Part shown: piece after piece, positions 15,608-28,035 of the stretch
Numbering within the stretch: the stretch's first letter is position 1
Layout: each line of letters opens with the position of its first letter
NCBI RefSeq assembly: GCF_029873635.1
Contig: NC_080421.1
Coordinates: 806,001-870,000 of the forward strand
Origin: Malania oleifera
Taxonomy: Eukaryota > Streptophyta > Magnoliopsida > Santalales > Ximeniaceae
Direction of reading: 5' to 3'
Length of the DNA stretch: 64,000 nucleotides
Made by a program: the position numbers and the translations under genes
The notes under the pieces: model-generated
The model's database searches: none
What the model was told of the DNA's origin: nothing
Seen by the model: the letters and a program-made list of their open reading frames with translations, nothing else

Positions 15608-16793
15608 TGTAACGACCTGCTTAATTTCCATGTTTTTTTTTTCATACTATGATATTCTACATGCTTTGATACCATAACGAGGGTAAACCCAAATCAGTAG
15701 CCTAAGCAGCAAGAAGCAGAATCAAATAAACATAACTATATGTAATTATATACAATACAATACTAGAGTGCTAACATGTTTTCCAAAATATATACATATC
15801 ACTATTCCCAAAATATCCCCAACTATGTTGGGATATACAAAAAAAATCATCCACAACATACTCACTATCTACTAACAGGGCAGTACTGGAGCCCCTTTAT
15901 TTGCAAGCCTGGTCTGCTTGCCTACCTGGATCACCTGAAAAATGATTCAACATTAGGATGAGTCAATGCTCAGTATAACGAAATATGCTATTACTAGTGT
16001 GTGGCAAATGAGCTACAATATTATGAAAATTTGTTTCTATATAATCATGTATAACTGGATATGTAAATACAGTACAAGTAATAAAATTCACCCCCTTTCC
16101 ATGTTGCTTAACATAATGGTATTGTAGGTTACTATTCAAAAAACTTCTATTATACATAAGTATGTTCCTAGTTTCTGTAAATCTGTACATACGTAATAGT
16201 AACTAAAAACTTTCCCTGTGGATAACTGTGTGTCATGATTTAACCCCTTATGACAAGGTTGTGCGGCCCGTAGGCGGGATTTACCCTGGCTGGCCAACCA
16301 GGAATAAATCACTATACTCCATCGGTCTGATCTGCCTACCTCAACCCATATCTGATGGGGAGCCTATCCACGTCAAGGGCCTAGGTGATCGACCTACTAC
16401 CACGTATTATCTAAATAGGTGGTTGCACTTATAACATAAATATCTGTAGCAACGGTACCGTGCACTGTAACTGCATAGTCCAACAGGGTCTGATACTATA
16501 TAATATATCTCGATATACCACTATCTGATTCACCATGATTCTAAAATAACTGTAATAACCATGATACAAAATATCAGTATTTCTTCACCTACATCATTTC
16601 CTATAACTGTCATAAGGCCAAAAATGGACTAAAAGGTTTTACCCTAAATTTGGGATGAAATCCAACTTTATTTCACCAACGATCCGCTCTTACAGACTTG
16701 TAGAGAACTTCGTCAAGAGCATCGTGGTGGCTTCAGATCATCGATCCAGCGACTGGTGGGGCCAAAATTGAAAAGAGAAGTGAGAGGGGCCGT

Positions 16794-16850
<57 letters not shown>

Positions 16851-17210
16851 ACGCACTGAAAATGTGATAAAAATATGATTTTTCACTACTTATAGGGCCA
16901 GATTCGTCGACGAGACACGTCACCTCGTCGACGAGTCCTTCAGTGAATTTGTCGATGAATCCTATCCTTCGTCAAAGAAATTTAGAGTAGCCCAAATCTG
17001 TCTCTCGGTATTTTCTTGTCAACGAAATAGGACCTCGTCGACGAGATCCTGAAGACATTCGTCGACGAATCCTGGAAATTCTTGAAATTATTATCCCCAA
17101 AAGGCAATATCGTTCGCGTTCATCGTTGAAGTCTACTGCCTCCTTTTGTTTCTGTTCCCATTTCTCTCCCTCATCATTATTTAAATACTATTATTCTTCG
17201 GGTCACTACA
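15608..17210 (-). mobile_element. Solo LTR (Tekay family) in the copia protease
   Basis: Starts TGTAACGACC and ends GGGTCACTACA, flanked by the duplication AACAT (15603-15607 and 17211-17215). It disrupts the copia protease right at the Gly-Cys after the catalytic DS; removing it restores the frame. It contains the LTR-conserved block (about 16232-16432), a long GA run at 16797-16850 and, near 16900-17080, the GTCGAC dyads. It is 1603 bp, shorter than its relatives (about 2 kb), so it carries internal deletions. Confidence 0.92.
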
Positions 17211-18114
17211 AACATCCTGAATCTAATATCCATTCTTTTCCCGAATCTTTGTCAGAGACGTTCAACACTTCCGCACTATCATACACATCTAAAACTACAA
17301 CTGCCTTACCCTTTGATTTAGAGGTGGTGACATTTGCACCATTTTTCCTCTCAGGGCGGTCCCTCTTAAAATGTCCTTCCTTGTGACATGCAAAACACTT
17401 TAGTGCCTTGCTCTTAGACTTTGATCTAGACCTTTTGTATTTTCCTTTCCTGTTCCTCTTTTCAGACCTACCTCTCACATTTAACCCTTCCCCTAACCTT
17501 GATTTCGAATCAAACATAGTGTGCAATTCCCTAGAGTGCAAAACGGCTTGCACATCTTCTAAAGTCAGCCTCTCTCTCCCATACATCATACTTTCTTTAA
17601 TATTTTCATATGTGGAGTCAAGAGAACTCAATAAAAGAATTGTCTAGTCTTCTTCATCTATACTAATATCAATATTAGCAAGATCCAAAAGAATTTTATT
17701 AAATTCATCTAAATGTTCATCAATCGATGTTCCAGGGGTCATTCTAAAGGTGTAGAGTCTAGTCTTCTTATGGAGTCTATTTGTTAGGGATTTTGTCATC
17801 TACAAACTTTCTAGTTTTGACCAAACTCCAGCTGCCGTATCCTCATTGGCAACTTTCCTAAGCACTTTGTCTCCTAAGGACAAGATGATGGCACTATGTG
17901 CCTTTTGGAAGATTTTGGGCTTCACTTTGTCGGCTGAGGGTAAACCTAGTTTCCCCTCTTGTGAAGTGGAGGCTCCCTTCTCTTCTCCAAGAAGAGCCTC
18001 CTCAAGCCCCTGTTGTACCAAGACGGCACGCATCTTAATCCTTCACAAACCAAAGTCATTTTTTTCTAGTGAATTTTTCTATTTCAAACCTAGCAGTCCC
18101 CATCACATAGCCAC

Positions 18115-18126
18115 GCTCTGATGCCA
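18115..18126 (-). other. Primer-binding site of the copia element (initiator Met tRNA)
   Basis: On the minus strand TGGCATCAGAGC lies two bases inside the 5' LTR. It differs by one transition from TGGTATCAGAGC, the complement of the 3' end of plant initiator methionine tRNA. Confidence 0.85.
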
Positions 18127-18128
18127 CT

Positions 18129-19046
18129 TGTTGTGTGTAATTCAGTTGATTGCTAATTCTATTTTCAGATTTTAATTAATTCCAAACAAACCACAATAAC
18201 AATTTGATTTTTTCTAAGCATCAACCACAATCACACCTAAACTTAAACTTGTTTATTTTGACGCACGTGTGTGTGTGTGCTAAGCCTGAACAAGAAAAAT
18301 ATACGTTCACCAATCCAATATTCAGCAAAACATAAACATGCCACAATCACAATCCACAAGAACACATTTATGTGGTTCGGCCCAAAAATTGGCCTACATC
18401 CATGGCAGAAACTCACCTCCAGAGACACTATATTAAATCGGTGGAAATAAATACAATTACACATAGATTTACCCTTTTTTGTCTTACCGATCTCCTCTGG
18501 AAATCAGCCCAAGAATAATTCAAGAAATCCCCTCTTTGCACCTATGAAGAACCCTAGGTTTCTCCCTATATTCCTCCCTGATTTCCCTAAAAGAAACCCT
18601 CCCCAAGAAACTAAATCTGAGCTTTTACCTTGCCTTACCCTTGTGCGAACATTTGTTGGAGATACCCAACGCCGCACCCACCTCCAGCCGTCTCCCTCTC
18701 CCGTGCGTTGCGGTGGAAGGATCTCTCTTGGTGGTGATGGCTTCCTCTGGTTGCAGGTCTCCTCTCTCGGCTGGGAGTGCTCTCGCGGCTGTGAAGACTT
18801 GCGGGAATGGAAACCCTCCTGCGCTACCCCTCTTTTTTCTTTTCTCCAAAAAGCTGAAAAAACTGAAGCTCTCCAAGTCCCCTGCCCCCTACTGTTATTC
18901 ATTTCCAATTAATGAAATAAAATTACATTCATGCCCCCAGGAAAACAAAAAACAAAAAAACAAAAAAACCCAATAGCAGCCATTGGATAAAAAAATGAAA
19001 CGGACGGTCTAGTTTTTTTCTTTGTTCAATGCTTGACATTCCAACT
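18129..19046 (-). repeat. 5' LTR of the copia element
   Basis: Direct-repeat partner of 9876-10774, with the same TGTTGTG left end and CCAAC right end. It differs from the other LTR by scattered substitutions and small indels, for example an A-rich insert near 18950, so the element is not very recent. Confidence 0.93.
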
Positions 19047-19051
19047 GATAG

Positions 19052-20326
19052 TGATGCTTCTTTCTCACGTAGCATTTACACTAATACTTGCACAACATTA
19101 GCACTCTAGGAATAGGAATGTGCATGATTCAGTAACTCAAAGATGCCCCTTCAAACCATTAATCAAATTGAAACTTCGGTTCACTAGAAAATGAAAATTA
19201 GTCAAACTATCGGATCTAATTTAAAATTTTAAAACACTACAAATTAATTTTTTTTTTGTAATAATCAACATAAATTTTAATATATTCATTATTATAACTT
19301 CAGCGACAACCTAGAGTAATACAATTGTTTTGTAAATTTAAATTATTAAAATTAAATATAATGTTATATATGATATATGTTTTTTATATATTTATAGTAT
19401 ATCGAATTGGTTTCATTAACCATGGTTATTGAATTGATTGAATAGAAACCAAACTGATAATAGAAAATCTAAAACTTCTAGATCAAAAAAAAAATATTTA
19501 ATTAGGTTTTCAATTTGCTTTATTCTGTTTTTCAAATTTGTTCCACCCCTAGTAAGAAATGATACATACAAAATGTAAACTAGAACTAGATAAGTTTTTG
19601 CTTCGGACTTTGAAGTAGTTAAAATTTCAAAATTTTATTATTTTTATTGTGATTTAATGGAGTCATAAAATTTGAAACAGATATATGGAAAGGCTGCAAA
19701 AATAAATAAATAAATAAAAATGTGATGCATAATGCAGTAATATGTTGTCTTGGAACCCACTTGTTGTATTTTGAAACATGTCCTTTTCGGATTTGAATTC
19801 TATTGAGTTCGTACAAAATTTATTTCAACATATGTAGTATATATATTATATGTTATTCAACTTTACATAAAATTAAATTTAAGATCAGAATTTTAACAAT
19901 TATACTATCATGATTTGTTTGATTTGTAAGTATAGAATTAATTTGTACAATTATATATATTATATAATTTTTCATTTTATTTCACTCCCAATTTATTTTA
20001 TTGTAAAATATTAAATATTATGTTAAGATTATAGGTGCATAGGCAGCAGCTATTAGGTAGGAGGGAGTGAGAGATGTGGATGTGAATAGTTACAAATAAA
20101 TTGCAAGTGTTTAGGCTGAGATAAATCTATAACGAATATATATATATATATATAGAAAACCTTGTTGCTCTTAATAAATTTAAATAGAAAATAAATAACT
20201 ATTTGAAAAACTAATTCTTAAATAAATTGACTAATAAATATTAGTTAATAATTTTAAACAAGTATACTTACACATGTTTACAAATATACATATGCAAACT
20301 CACATTCACGTGCACATACATGTATT
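19052..20326. other. AT-rich intergenic DNA
   Basis: No gene, LTR end or known domain was found here. The sequence is strongly AT-rich, with a short TA run near 20140. It is the target into which the copia element (left) and the Sirevirus-like LTR (right) inserted. Confidence 0.5.
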
Positions 20327-20582
20327 GTTGTTGTTGACCCTATGGGTCATACCCTATTTTGATTATGACAAATATTCCGTATTTAATGTCTGTCAAGTTT
20401 GTATGCAGGTTCATATTAGCTTGATCATTTGATGGCACGTGAAAACTTGAAGACTAAAGACCTAGAAGATTTATTTTGTATTGTAACTCATGCTATGTTT
20501 GTAACGACTTGCTATTTAAATGGAGTTCTTTTTTTTTTCCAATAACATTCTACATGCTCTGATTCCGAATTGGGGATGAACC

Positions 20583-22909
20583 TGTTGGCCTTACAAGGCT
20601 TAAAACCTTGTTATCTTATTTTGATGCTAACAAACAAGTGAAATTTAATGTATTTGTGTGAGTAATGATATTTCAGGGCTTATATATGAGAAAGCAAAGG
20701 TTAAAGTGTTCAAAAGGATCAAATGAAGCTTAAAAGAGTCCAAGCATGGATTTAAAGATGATATATTAAATCCTAAAGAATATGAAGACATGAATGAGTT
20801 GTTGAAAGCCAAGGAATACTAAAAGATCCAAAGAAAGGCAAAGTGATAAAGCTCAAAGAAGATGGAAACTTGAAGAAACAAAACATGAAGACTTAAGAAT
20901 GAGAAAAGTTTTAGAAGTTTTCATGTAAGTACTTTAAATGTTTAAAATATCGTTTGGAATATTTTGAAACTCTTAGGTTAACTTCTTGGACCTAAATATC
21001 TGTAAAATAATTTTATAAAGTCAAAAATTATTTTAAAAGGGTTAGAATCATTTTTGGAATAAAAAGCACCAAAAAGGGTTTTTCTGTTTACTGTCAGTTT
21101 TTATATAGCCGTATTCAGGTGTATTTTTTACTATCAAAAGTTCATTATTTTAAAAAGTGATGAACATAAAAGTTTTAGGATTTTCTCTTAGCTTTCTTTT
21201 GACACCAAGAACACCTAATTTTGAATTATACATAAAAAGTTATGGATAAAACACTGAAGTGGGGTCATTGCTGTCAGTCAGCTGAACACTGTTCACGGGA
21301 GGGACTTCAGATGACTGAACAGATGACTTCGGTCGACTGAAGAATAAGTTCAACTGACTGAAGTATTTCCAAAATAGGCAGAAAGTTACAACAGTGAGTT
21401 CAGTCGACTGAACTTGTGACTTCAGTCAACTGAACTTGCGACATCAGTCAACTGAACCCTACTTCAGATGACTGACCCTATATCCAGCTCTATTTTAAAG
21501 GGGTTTAAGTAACTTCAGTTGATTGACCACGAACCTTCAGTCAACTGAACTTTGTTCAACGGGAAAATTTTTCAAATTCTAATATTTTAAAATATAGCCG
21601 TTTGAGCTCCAAACTTTCTATAATATTGGGAAACACTTAAAGGAAACTTTTGCAACATGGAAACAAGTTTGAAAGCCTATAAATACAGGGTTTTGCAAAT
21701 CAAAACTTATCCAAGAATTGAAAAATCTTCTTGTAAAGCTGAAAGCACTCTTGTTTTTCCAAAAGCTCTCTTGCTCACTCATTGCAAATCTGTTTTGCTG
21801 AGAAATTCTGAAGTGCTAATTCTTCCTCCTATGAATTTCTATTTCTAATCCTTATCTAAGAAGGATATTGGTGAATTCTACACTTGAACTTCATTGTATT
21901 TCATATTGGTATTTTACATTCAAAGTATATAGTTCTAAAATTGTACTAACTTGCTCTTTGAAAGAGTATACTTGTACGCAGATTATATCTTGTTTCTTAT
22001 TATTCTTTGACGTTCCAAGGGTTGTTTGGATCATTGGCTAAGCAAGGAAATATTGCTTAGAGAGGCAGGCTCTAGCCTATGTAAGGAGTGACCGAACAAG
22101 GGAATACCATTTGGAGAAGGCGGGCTCTAGCCTTAACTAAGGAGTGTTGTAATCGGTATTGTTCCACCCGTCAACGGAACAGAACTAGTGAATCCTTTGG
22201 TGGTTTCCCAAAGGCGAGGACGTAGGTTGGGTATAAGCTGAACCTCGTAAAAATCTCCATCTCATTCTCTCTTTCCCCTACTCTTTATTTTCAGCATATT
22301 TAAAATTGCGTGGATGGTTTAAATTTAAAAATCATATAAACTACATATATTTGGAAAACAAACAAACTTAAGGTTAAATTTTGATTTGGGTTGCGGAAAC
22401 CGAAAGGGAGTACATTGGTTCACCATATCTTGCTGAAACCTTACGAGAGTACGTTACTTGGTTAACATCCTAAAGATAAATTTACCAAGAGTTTATTTGA
22501 GTTCTAAATATTTGGAAAGAGTGATTTGATTCATTTATACAGGGTTTTGCATCATCAAGCATAAATTCTCCTTCAACTATAGGGCTTACAAATTCATAAT
22601 CACGGGGCTTATATAAACAAACAAACTATCTCAAGATCTTATATTACCAAAGTGTTGAATACTTTATATCTTAGTTTGGTTGTTTGTTGTTTGACTTGTA
22701 CTTGGAAAATAAATTGATTGTTTGGTTTGAAGATTGTGTTTAATTGATTGGTTGTTTGATTAAGTTGTTGTGTGATTGGTGAAATTAAACAAACAAGTTA
22801 AAGAATTGGTTAAAGAAATTAAAGAAGTTAAGGATTCTTAAAAAAAGTTAAAAGAAAGTTTTAAAAGCCAATTCACCCCCCCTATTGGGAAGCTATTCCT
22901 AATTTCAGA
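20583..22909 (+). mobile_element. Inner solo LTR, second Sirevirus-like family (level 3)
   Basis: Begins TGTTGGCCTTACAAGG and ends CCTAATTTCA, flanked by GAACC (20578-20582 and 22910-22914). Length 2327 bp. It has a TATA box (TATAAATA, 21678-21685), the CAATTCACCCCC end signature near 22872, and an R region with GGCGAGGACGTAGG near 22213. Sequence and dyad type differ from the outer LTR, so these are two distinct copia families. No coding sequence was found. Confidence 0.9.
21270..21555 (+). repeat. Array of TTCAGTCGACTGAA dyads upstream of the LTR TATA box
   Basis: About ten degenerate copies of a 14-base palindrome, YTTCAGTCGACTGAAC, are spread over 285 bases. The clearest are near 21335, 21401, 21419 and 21536. 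The array ends about 120 bp before TATAAATA. Repeated palindromes in front of the TATA box are known from Sirevirus LTRs (published family feature); binding by a dimeric factor is inference. Confidence 0.8.
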
Positions 22910-24956
22910 ACCCAATCATTAGCCTAAGCAGCGAGAAGCATAAATCAAATAAACATATCCATATATAATTATATACAATACCAGAGTGCTAACAGGTTCC
23001 CAAAATTTACATATATGACTGTTCCCAAAATATCCCCAACTGGTGAGGGCTATAAAAAAATATTCCCAAAAATATACTCACTCTCTATTGACAGGACAGT
23101 ACTATGGCCCCTTTATCTGTGAGCCTGATTTGCTCACCTACCTGGATCACCTGAAAAATGATTCAACGCTGGGATGAGTCAACGCTCAGTAAGACGAAAT
23201 ATGCTATTACTAGTGTGTGGCAAATGAGCCACAATATTATAAAAATTTGTTTTCATATAATCATGTATAACTAAATATGTAAATACAGTACAAGTGATAA
23301 AATCCACCACCCTTTCCATGTTGCTTAATATAATAGTATTGTAATTTACTATTCAAAATACTTCTAGTGTACATAAGTATGTTCTCTGTTTCTGTAAATC
23401 TATATATACGTAATAGTAACTGAAAACTTTCCCTGTGGATAACTGTGTGTCATAATTTAAACAGGGTTGTGCGGCCCGTAGGTGGGATTTACCCTAACTG
23501 GCCAACCAGGAATAAATCACTATACTCCATCGATCTGATCTGCCTACCTCAACCCATATCTGATGGGGAGCCTGTTCGCGTCAAGGGCCTAGGTAATCGA
23601 CCTACTACCACGTATTATCTAAATAGGTGGTTACGCTCATAACATAAATATTTGTAGCAACGGTACCGTGCTCTGTAACTGCATAGTCCAACAGGATCTG
23701 ATACTATATAATATATCTCTATATACAACTATCTGACTTACCATGATCCTGAAATAACCGTAATAACCATGATACTGAATAAACTGTAACTGTATTCCAT
23801 ACGTCATAGTACTGAGAACTGTATAATCATAACACTAACAACTGTATAATCATAGTACTAAAATTCGTATAATCATGGTACTAAGATTCGTACAATCATG
23901 GTACTAGAATTCGTATAATCATGGTACTGAAATCCATAAAATCATAATACTGAAATTCATAAAATCATGGTACTGAAATTCGAAAAACATATCTCCATAC
24001 TATACTTATATTCTCAAGCCACACCATACTTTAATACATAATATTCATAATTTAATAAACTGTATAACATTTTAAATTTCCTAGCGTAGCATATTTCCTT
24101 TACCTGACTATTGGATAGCCCCTATGGTATACTGGCCTAACACCCGCAGGGCTTCCTACACAACACCCTAAACACAACATTTGCCAGAACAAAATATCAG
24201 TATTTCTTCGCCTACATCATTTCCTATGACTGTCATAAGGCCAAAAATGGACTAAAAGATCTTACCCTGAATTTGGGATGAAATCCAACTTCGTTTTACC
24301 AACGATCCGCTCTGACAGACTTGCAAAGAACTTCTCTAGGAGTGTCATGGTGACTTCAGATCGGCGATCCGGCGACTAGCGAGGCCGAAATCGAAGAGAG
24401 AAGTGAGAGGGGTCGTAGGAAAGAGAGAGAGAGATAGGAGAGAGAAATTTACATTGAATTGTGATAAAAATCCGAGCTTGCACTACTTAAATGGCCAGAT
24501 TCGTCGACAAGACACGTCACCTCGTCGACGAGTCCTTCAGTAAATTCGTCGATAAACCTTACCCTTCATCGATGAAATTTAGAGTAGCTCAAATCCTTCT
24601 CTTGGTATTTTCTCGTCAACAAAATGGAACCTCATCGACGAGATCCTGAAGACCTTCGTCGACGAATCCTTGTATTCGTCGACGAAGCTTGGCAATTTCC
24701 TGAAATTATTATTATCTCCAAAGTGCGATGTCGTCGATGAATGCTCCGCGTTCATTGACGAAGTCTATGGCCTCCTTCTGTTCATGTTTCCATTTTCTCT
24801 CCCTCTTTATTATTAAAATACTATTATTCTTCGAGTCACTACAATGTTTATCTCGGGTCTGTAATATCTTAATATGGTCCATAATAATTGCATCTGCATG
24901 CATGATTGGGATGAATGATCAAAAAATCGTAAATTGGCTTTAGGGATCACCCTTCT

Positions 24957-25460
24957 GTCGACCGACACCGAATTTTTTCGGTGTCCTCAAAGACCTTATA
25001 AGGCCTTTACGTCCATGCACAAGCGCAATAGATGTCCCCAAAATCACTTAACATATCAAGGGAATTAATTGAAGTGAAAATGAACTTAATAGGCAAATTT
25101 GTGATAGGTCGAGTGACCAAACCCATTGTATTCAAAACACTTCGGATGCCTGAACAGTTGAGAGGTCAGCGGGTTGACTTGGTTTCGGGCGACCAAACCA
25201 AATATGAACGTACCATCTACGGGCGACCGAAACCCTGAACTGACTTTTTCCACCAACTCAGCCAACCAAACATTTACGTTCAAATTGGGCCTCAGGTGAC
25301 TGAACACATGAGTTCGGTCAACCGAATGTTGGATCGAGCACCCGAACCGCAAACTTTTTGAGGAATCACCTCATTCAGCTAATCGGGCCAATTTTCGGGC
25401 ACTCGAACCTCGAACAACACCTTCTTGCACTATGTCTATTTAGGCACCCGAAAACTCTCG
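24957..25460 (+). repeat. Array of TTCGGTCGACCGAA dyads upstream of the LTR TATA box
   Basis: About a dozen degenerate units of GGTCGACCGAAC type lie between 24957 and 25460 in the outer Sirevirus-like LTR. The clearest are near 24957, 25219 and 25312. They end about 120 bp before TATATATA at 25580. The arrangement parallels the inner LTR, but the flanking bases of the dyad differ. Confidence 0.7.
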
Positions 25461-26959
25461 GGTTGTTTATTTTTACCAAGGTAATTAGGGGTTAAAAATG
25501 GGTTAAAACTTTAAAATTGTTTTAAATATTTTCTAATAATAACCATTAAGTCCCCAACGGTCATAATTTGCCCCTTGCCTATATATACTAGTTCATTTGC
25601 AAAGATTAAGGGGGATTAGCAAAAGTGATTAAAAATTTTTCTCTCAAACCTATATACTCCTTTTGCTAAATTCTTTGGTTTCTAAGTATATACTTTCATT
25701 ACACTCTTTCATATTTACTAGAAAACATATTTTTGAAATAGAGTGTATTTGATTTATTTCCCTCTTTTGCAAATCAATTGCAAGATTAAAGGGAGTCTGT
25801 TTGTGCTCATTGTATACATCTTTACTTATCATTTTCTAGGCATAGACTCTTACATACTCACACGTTTTTGAAAATCTATTTTTGAGAGTTCTTGATTATT
25901 GATCTTTCCTATAATATTTCGTATATAAATATTTGATTGGGAAGATCTGATTTTTAGCTTGCTAGTCTTGGCATTCATATTGCAAGACTTGAAAGCTTGC
26001 ATGGTTTTATTTGATAAATCTTTTGCAAGCTTAAGCCCTAAGTATTTGTTGTGATTAGATTTGATAAAATATTTGTGTGATACTTGATTAGGGTTTTTGA
26101 GGTATCTTGAATATTCACTTGTTGAATACTTTATCTTGAATTAAATTTCAAGATCTCATTTGAGCATAAATCCATATCATCTGTGAGTGCGTACTTTGGA
26201 CTATATTGTTGTACAAATCTGCTTGTATTAGAAGCCCTTCTATTTGTACAAAAGTTTATTGGTTGTAATTCCAGGCGTGGCCTGAGGGAGTTTGATCTAG
26301 CCCGGAAGGATCAAGTTGGGGTCAGCCCTGTGAATTTGACCTAGGGCCTTCTCCGCCCTGCAAGGAGAATTTGTAAAGGTTGAGGTCAGCCCTGTGTTAA
26401 TTTGACCTAATTGTAACCGGTTCCGTTCCACCGGTTAAGTGAGCATAAATGGAATTCTAGGGCTTACGAGCTAAAGGCGGGGACGTAGGTAGTATTGGCC
26501 GAACCCTAATAACATATCATGTGTGCACTATTTATATTTCTGCAATTTACATTCCTGCATATGTATGTTATTCTGTGAATGCTGCGCATGATTTAATTTC
26601 AGCATATTTTATTTATCTGCGCATTTGAAATTGCATAGAAAGACCTTAGGTTGTAAAATACTGCTAACATCTTGTTTAATCTAGGAATAAGTTTTAAAAT
26701 TTCAATTCACCCCCCTCTTGGGAATACACCAAAGCCAACAGTTGTTAATTAGAAAGTAATAACAAAAATTAATAACGAATATGCAGTTGAATATACTATG
26801 TGGGCATGATTAATCTGAAACGTCAACTTCATGATTGATGCAATATTGTGAAATGCATGCTGGTAGGGGATTAGGAGTGCATGCTGATTGAACAGAATGT
26901 CACCTGCATGGTAGTTTCAATGACTTATGAATTGCATGCAGTAGAAACTCATAAGATAT

Positions 26960-27106
26960 CTGGTGCATGGTTTGTGATATGCAGGATGGGAAAATGTTCT
27001 GTTTATAGACGGCATGCTGCTGAATTTTTTATAAAATTTTTCCCACCCAAAATATTGAAAGTGTATAAATCATGCGCCGAATGATTAACAAATGTTACAT
27101 GCTAGA
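26960..27106 (+). repeat. Direct repeat, copy 1
   Basis: 147 bp matching 27354-27500 with about a dozen differences. Shared landmarks include GTGCATGGTTTGTGATAT, AATGTTCTGTTTATAGAC and TTTTTCCCACCCAAAATATT. Confidence 0.85.
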
Positions 27107-27353
27107 GTTGTTATGCGTAAGTCTCAACTAAAAAGGCACAAAAATCATTCTTTTTTGTAAAAATGTGTTGGCCTTAGGATGTAATGTGTTACCCTTTTTC
27201 GAATATGGTATTTTAGATTGAGCCTCAATGCGTTTTAAGCATGCCTTTCGTTGAGGCGAGCCTTGATTGAGCCTTTTAAAACATTAAAAAATACGATTAA
27301 CAAAAACTAATAACGAATATATAGTTGAATATATTTTGTTCTAGTGACGGTGT

Positions 27354-27500
27354 CTAGTGCATGGTTTGTGATATGTAGGAGGGAAAAATGTTCTGTTTAT
27401 AGACAGCATGCTGTCGAATTTTTTATAAAATTTTTCCCACCCAAAATATTCAAAGTGTATAAACCATGTGCCGAATGATTAACAGATGCTGCATGCTAGA
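27354..27500 (+). repeat. Direct repeat, copy 2
   Basis: Second copy of the 147-bp unit, 394 bp downstream of the first. Its upstream flank also matches copy 1 but lacks about 140 bases. Confidence 0.85.
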
Positions 27501-28035
27501 CTTTATTTTAAAAGATTACTGCATAATTAATGCAGTCATGATTATAGTTGATTAGCTTACCATGAATGAAAATAGCTATTATGTCATGCGCTTACATATA
27601 TAATTTTATTTTTTGTAGGTTTTTTCTATTTCCTGAGGGTCGATCTAAATGGCAAGAAAGCAGTATTTCGGTGACGGTGTTGTTATATATAGGGGGAAAT
27701 TATCACTGGAGTAGAAGGTGCTAGTTATAGTACTCATGGTAATTTGTGGGCATCGTGGTCCCCTGGAAATTAAAGCAAGCAGTAAAATAATTATAATTAG
27801 GATATAATATTGAAAGGCGTAAATAACTCTAATTATCCCACCTAAATAACATGTGAAAATGTAATTGGGATTCTGGATTGTTAAATAGTCAGTTTAAGAA
27901 TTTTTTATATCTCCCAACCTGTAAGACCCTAGAAGATGAAAGAAGAAAGAAATAATGGTGTTTTAGCTAGGCATTACTTCACATTTGAAAACATGGTATC
28001 TATAGCTACAACATTCCTTTGGACTATAGTAGAGT

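Larger units (their letters stand above)
10849..18103 (-). pseudogene. Copia gag-pol polyprotein, decayed and interrupted
   Basis: Gag starts at 18103 (MGTARFEIEKF) and contains a UBN2-type domain and a zinc knuckle near 17390, whose last Cys is Arg. Protease has WILDSGCSFHMC, split exactly by the solo LTR at 15608-17210. Integrase (about 14420-15390) keeps the H..H/CEEC zinc site and the HSDFWGP and DNGLEY blocks, then stops after a TP. RT (about 11583-12405) has LDVKTAFLHG and the YIDD box. RNase H (about 10900-11260) has ALSAMEAEYIA. The frame ends at TAG 10849-10851. Several stops and a frameshift just after the gag start make it non-functional even without the insertions. Confidence 0.9.
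9876..19046 (-). mobile_element. Ty1/copia retrotransposon split by two solo LTRs
   Basis: Both ends are defined by LTRs and by a perfect 5-bp target-site duplication, GATAG, at 9871-9875 and 19047-19051. The LTRs are 899 and 918 bp. The primer-binding site and polypurine tract lie in the expected places for minus-strand orientation. Gag, protease, integrase, RT and RNase H occur in copia order. Removing the two nested solo LTRs (12418-14093 and 15608-17210) with their duplications leaves an element of about 5.9 kb. The outer right LTR ends CCAACT where the left ends CCAACA, one point change at the terminus. Confidence 0.93.
20500..24843 (-). mobile_element. Middle solo LTR, Tekay family (level 2 of the nest)
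   Basis: Starts TGTAACGACTTGC and ends GAGTCACTACA, flanked by ATGTT (20495-20499 and 24844-24848). Without the innermost insertion it is about 2.0 kb. It contains the LTR-conserved block (23450-23640), a tandem repeat of roughly 23 bp built on AATCATGGTACTGAAATTCG (23800-23990) and CGTCGACG-type dyads (24500-24770). It is oriented opposite to the gypsy element at 30.8-43.2 kb. Confidence 0.92.
20332..26740 (+). mobile_element. Outer solo LTR, Sirevirus-like copia (level 1 of a triple nest)
   Basis: Begins TGTTGACCCTATGGGTC and ends CCAAAGCCAACA, flanked by the duplication GTTGT (20327-20331 and 26741-26745). The stretch TTCAATTCACCCCCCTCTTG just before the end is typical of the R-U5 end of Sirevirus/Maximus copia LTRs. 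A TATATATA box lies at 25580-25587. Its own length without the inner insertions is about 2.06 kb. No coding sequence belongs to it, so it is a solo LTR, now split at 20499/24849 by the next level. Confidence 0.88.
26746..28030. other. Non-coding DNA between solo LTRs, with a direct duplication
   Basis: No gene was recognised. A 147-bp direct duplication occupies 26960-27106 and 27354-27500. It is preceded in both copies by a shorter matching stretch (AATAACGAATAT, near 26772 and 27310). The rest is AT-rich. Confidence 0.6.

Noticed and set aside
15608-17210. Treating the TGTARYGACC...GGTCACTACA units as TIR transposons
   Set aside because: The same unit occurs as true direct LTRs with a primer site and polypurine tract at 30762-43206, and it carries a TATA box; the inverted ends are just the usual short LTR termini.
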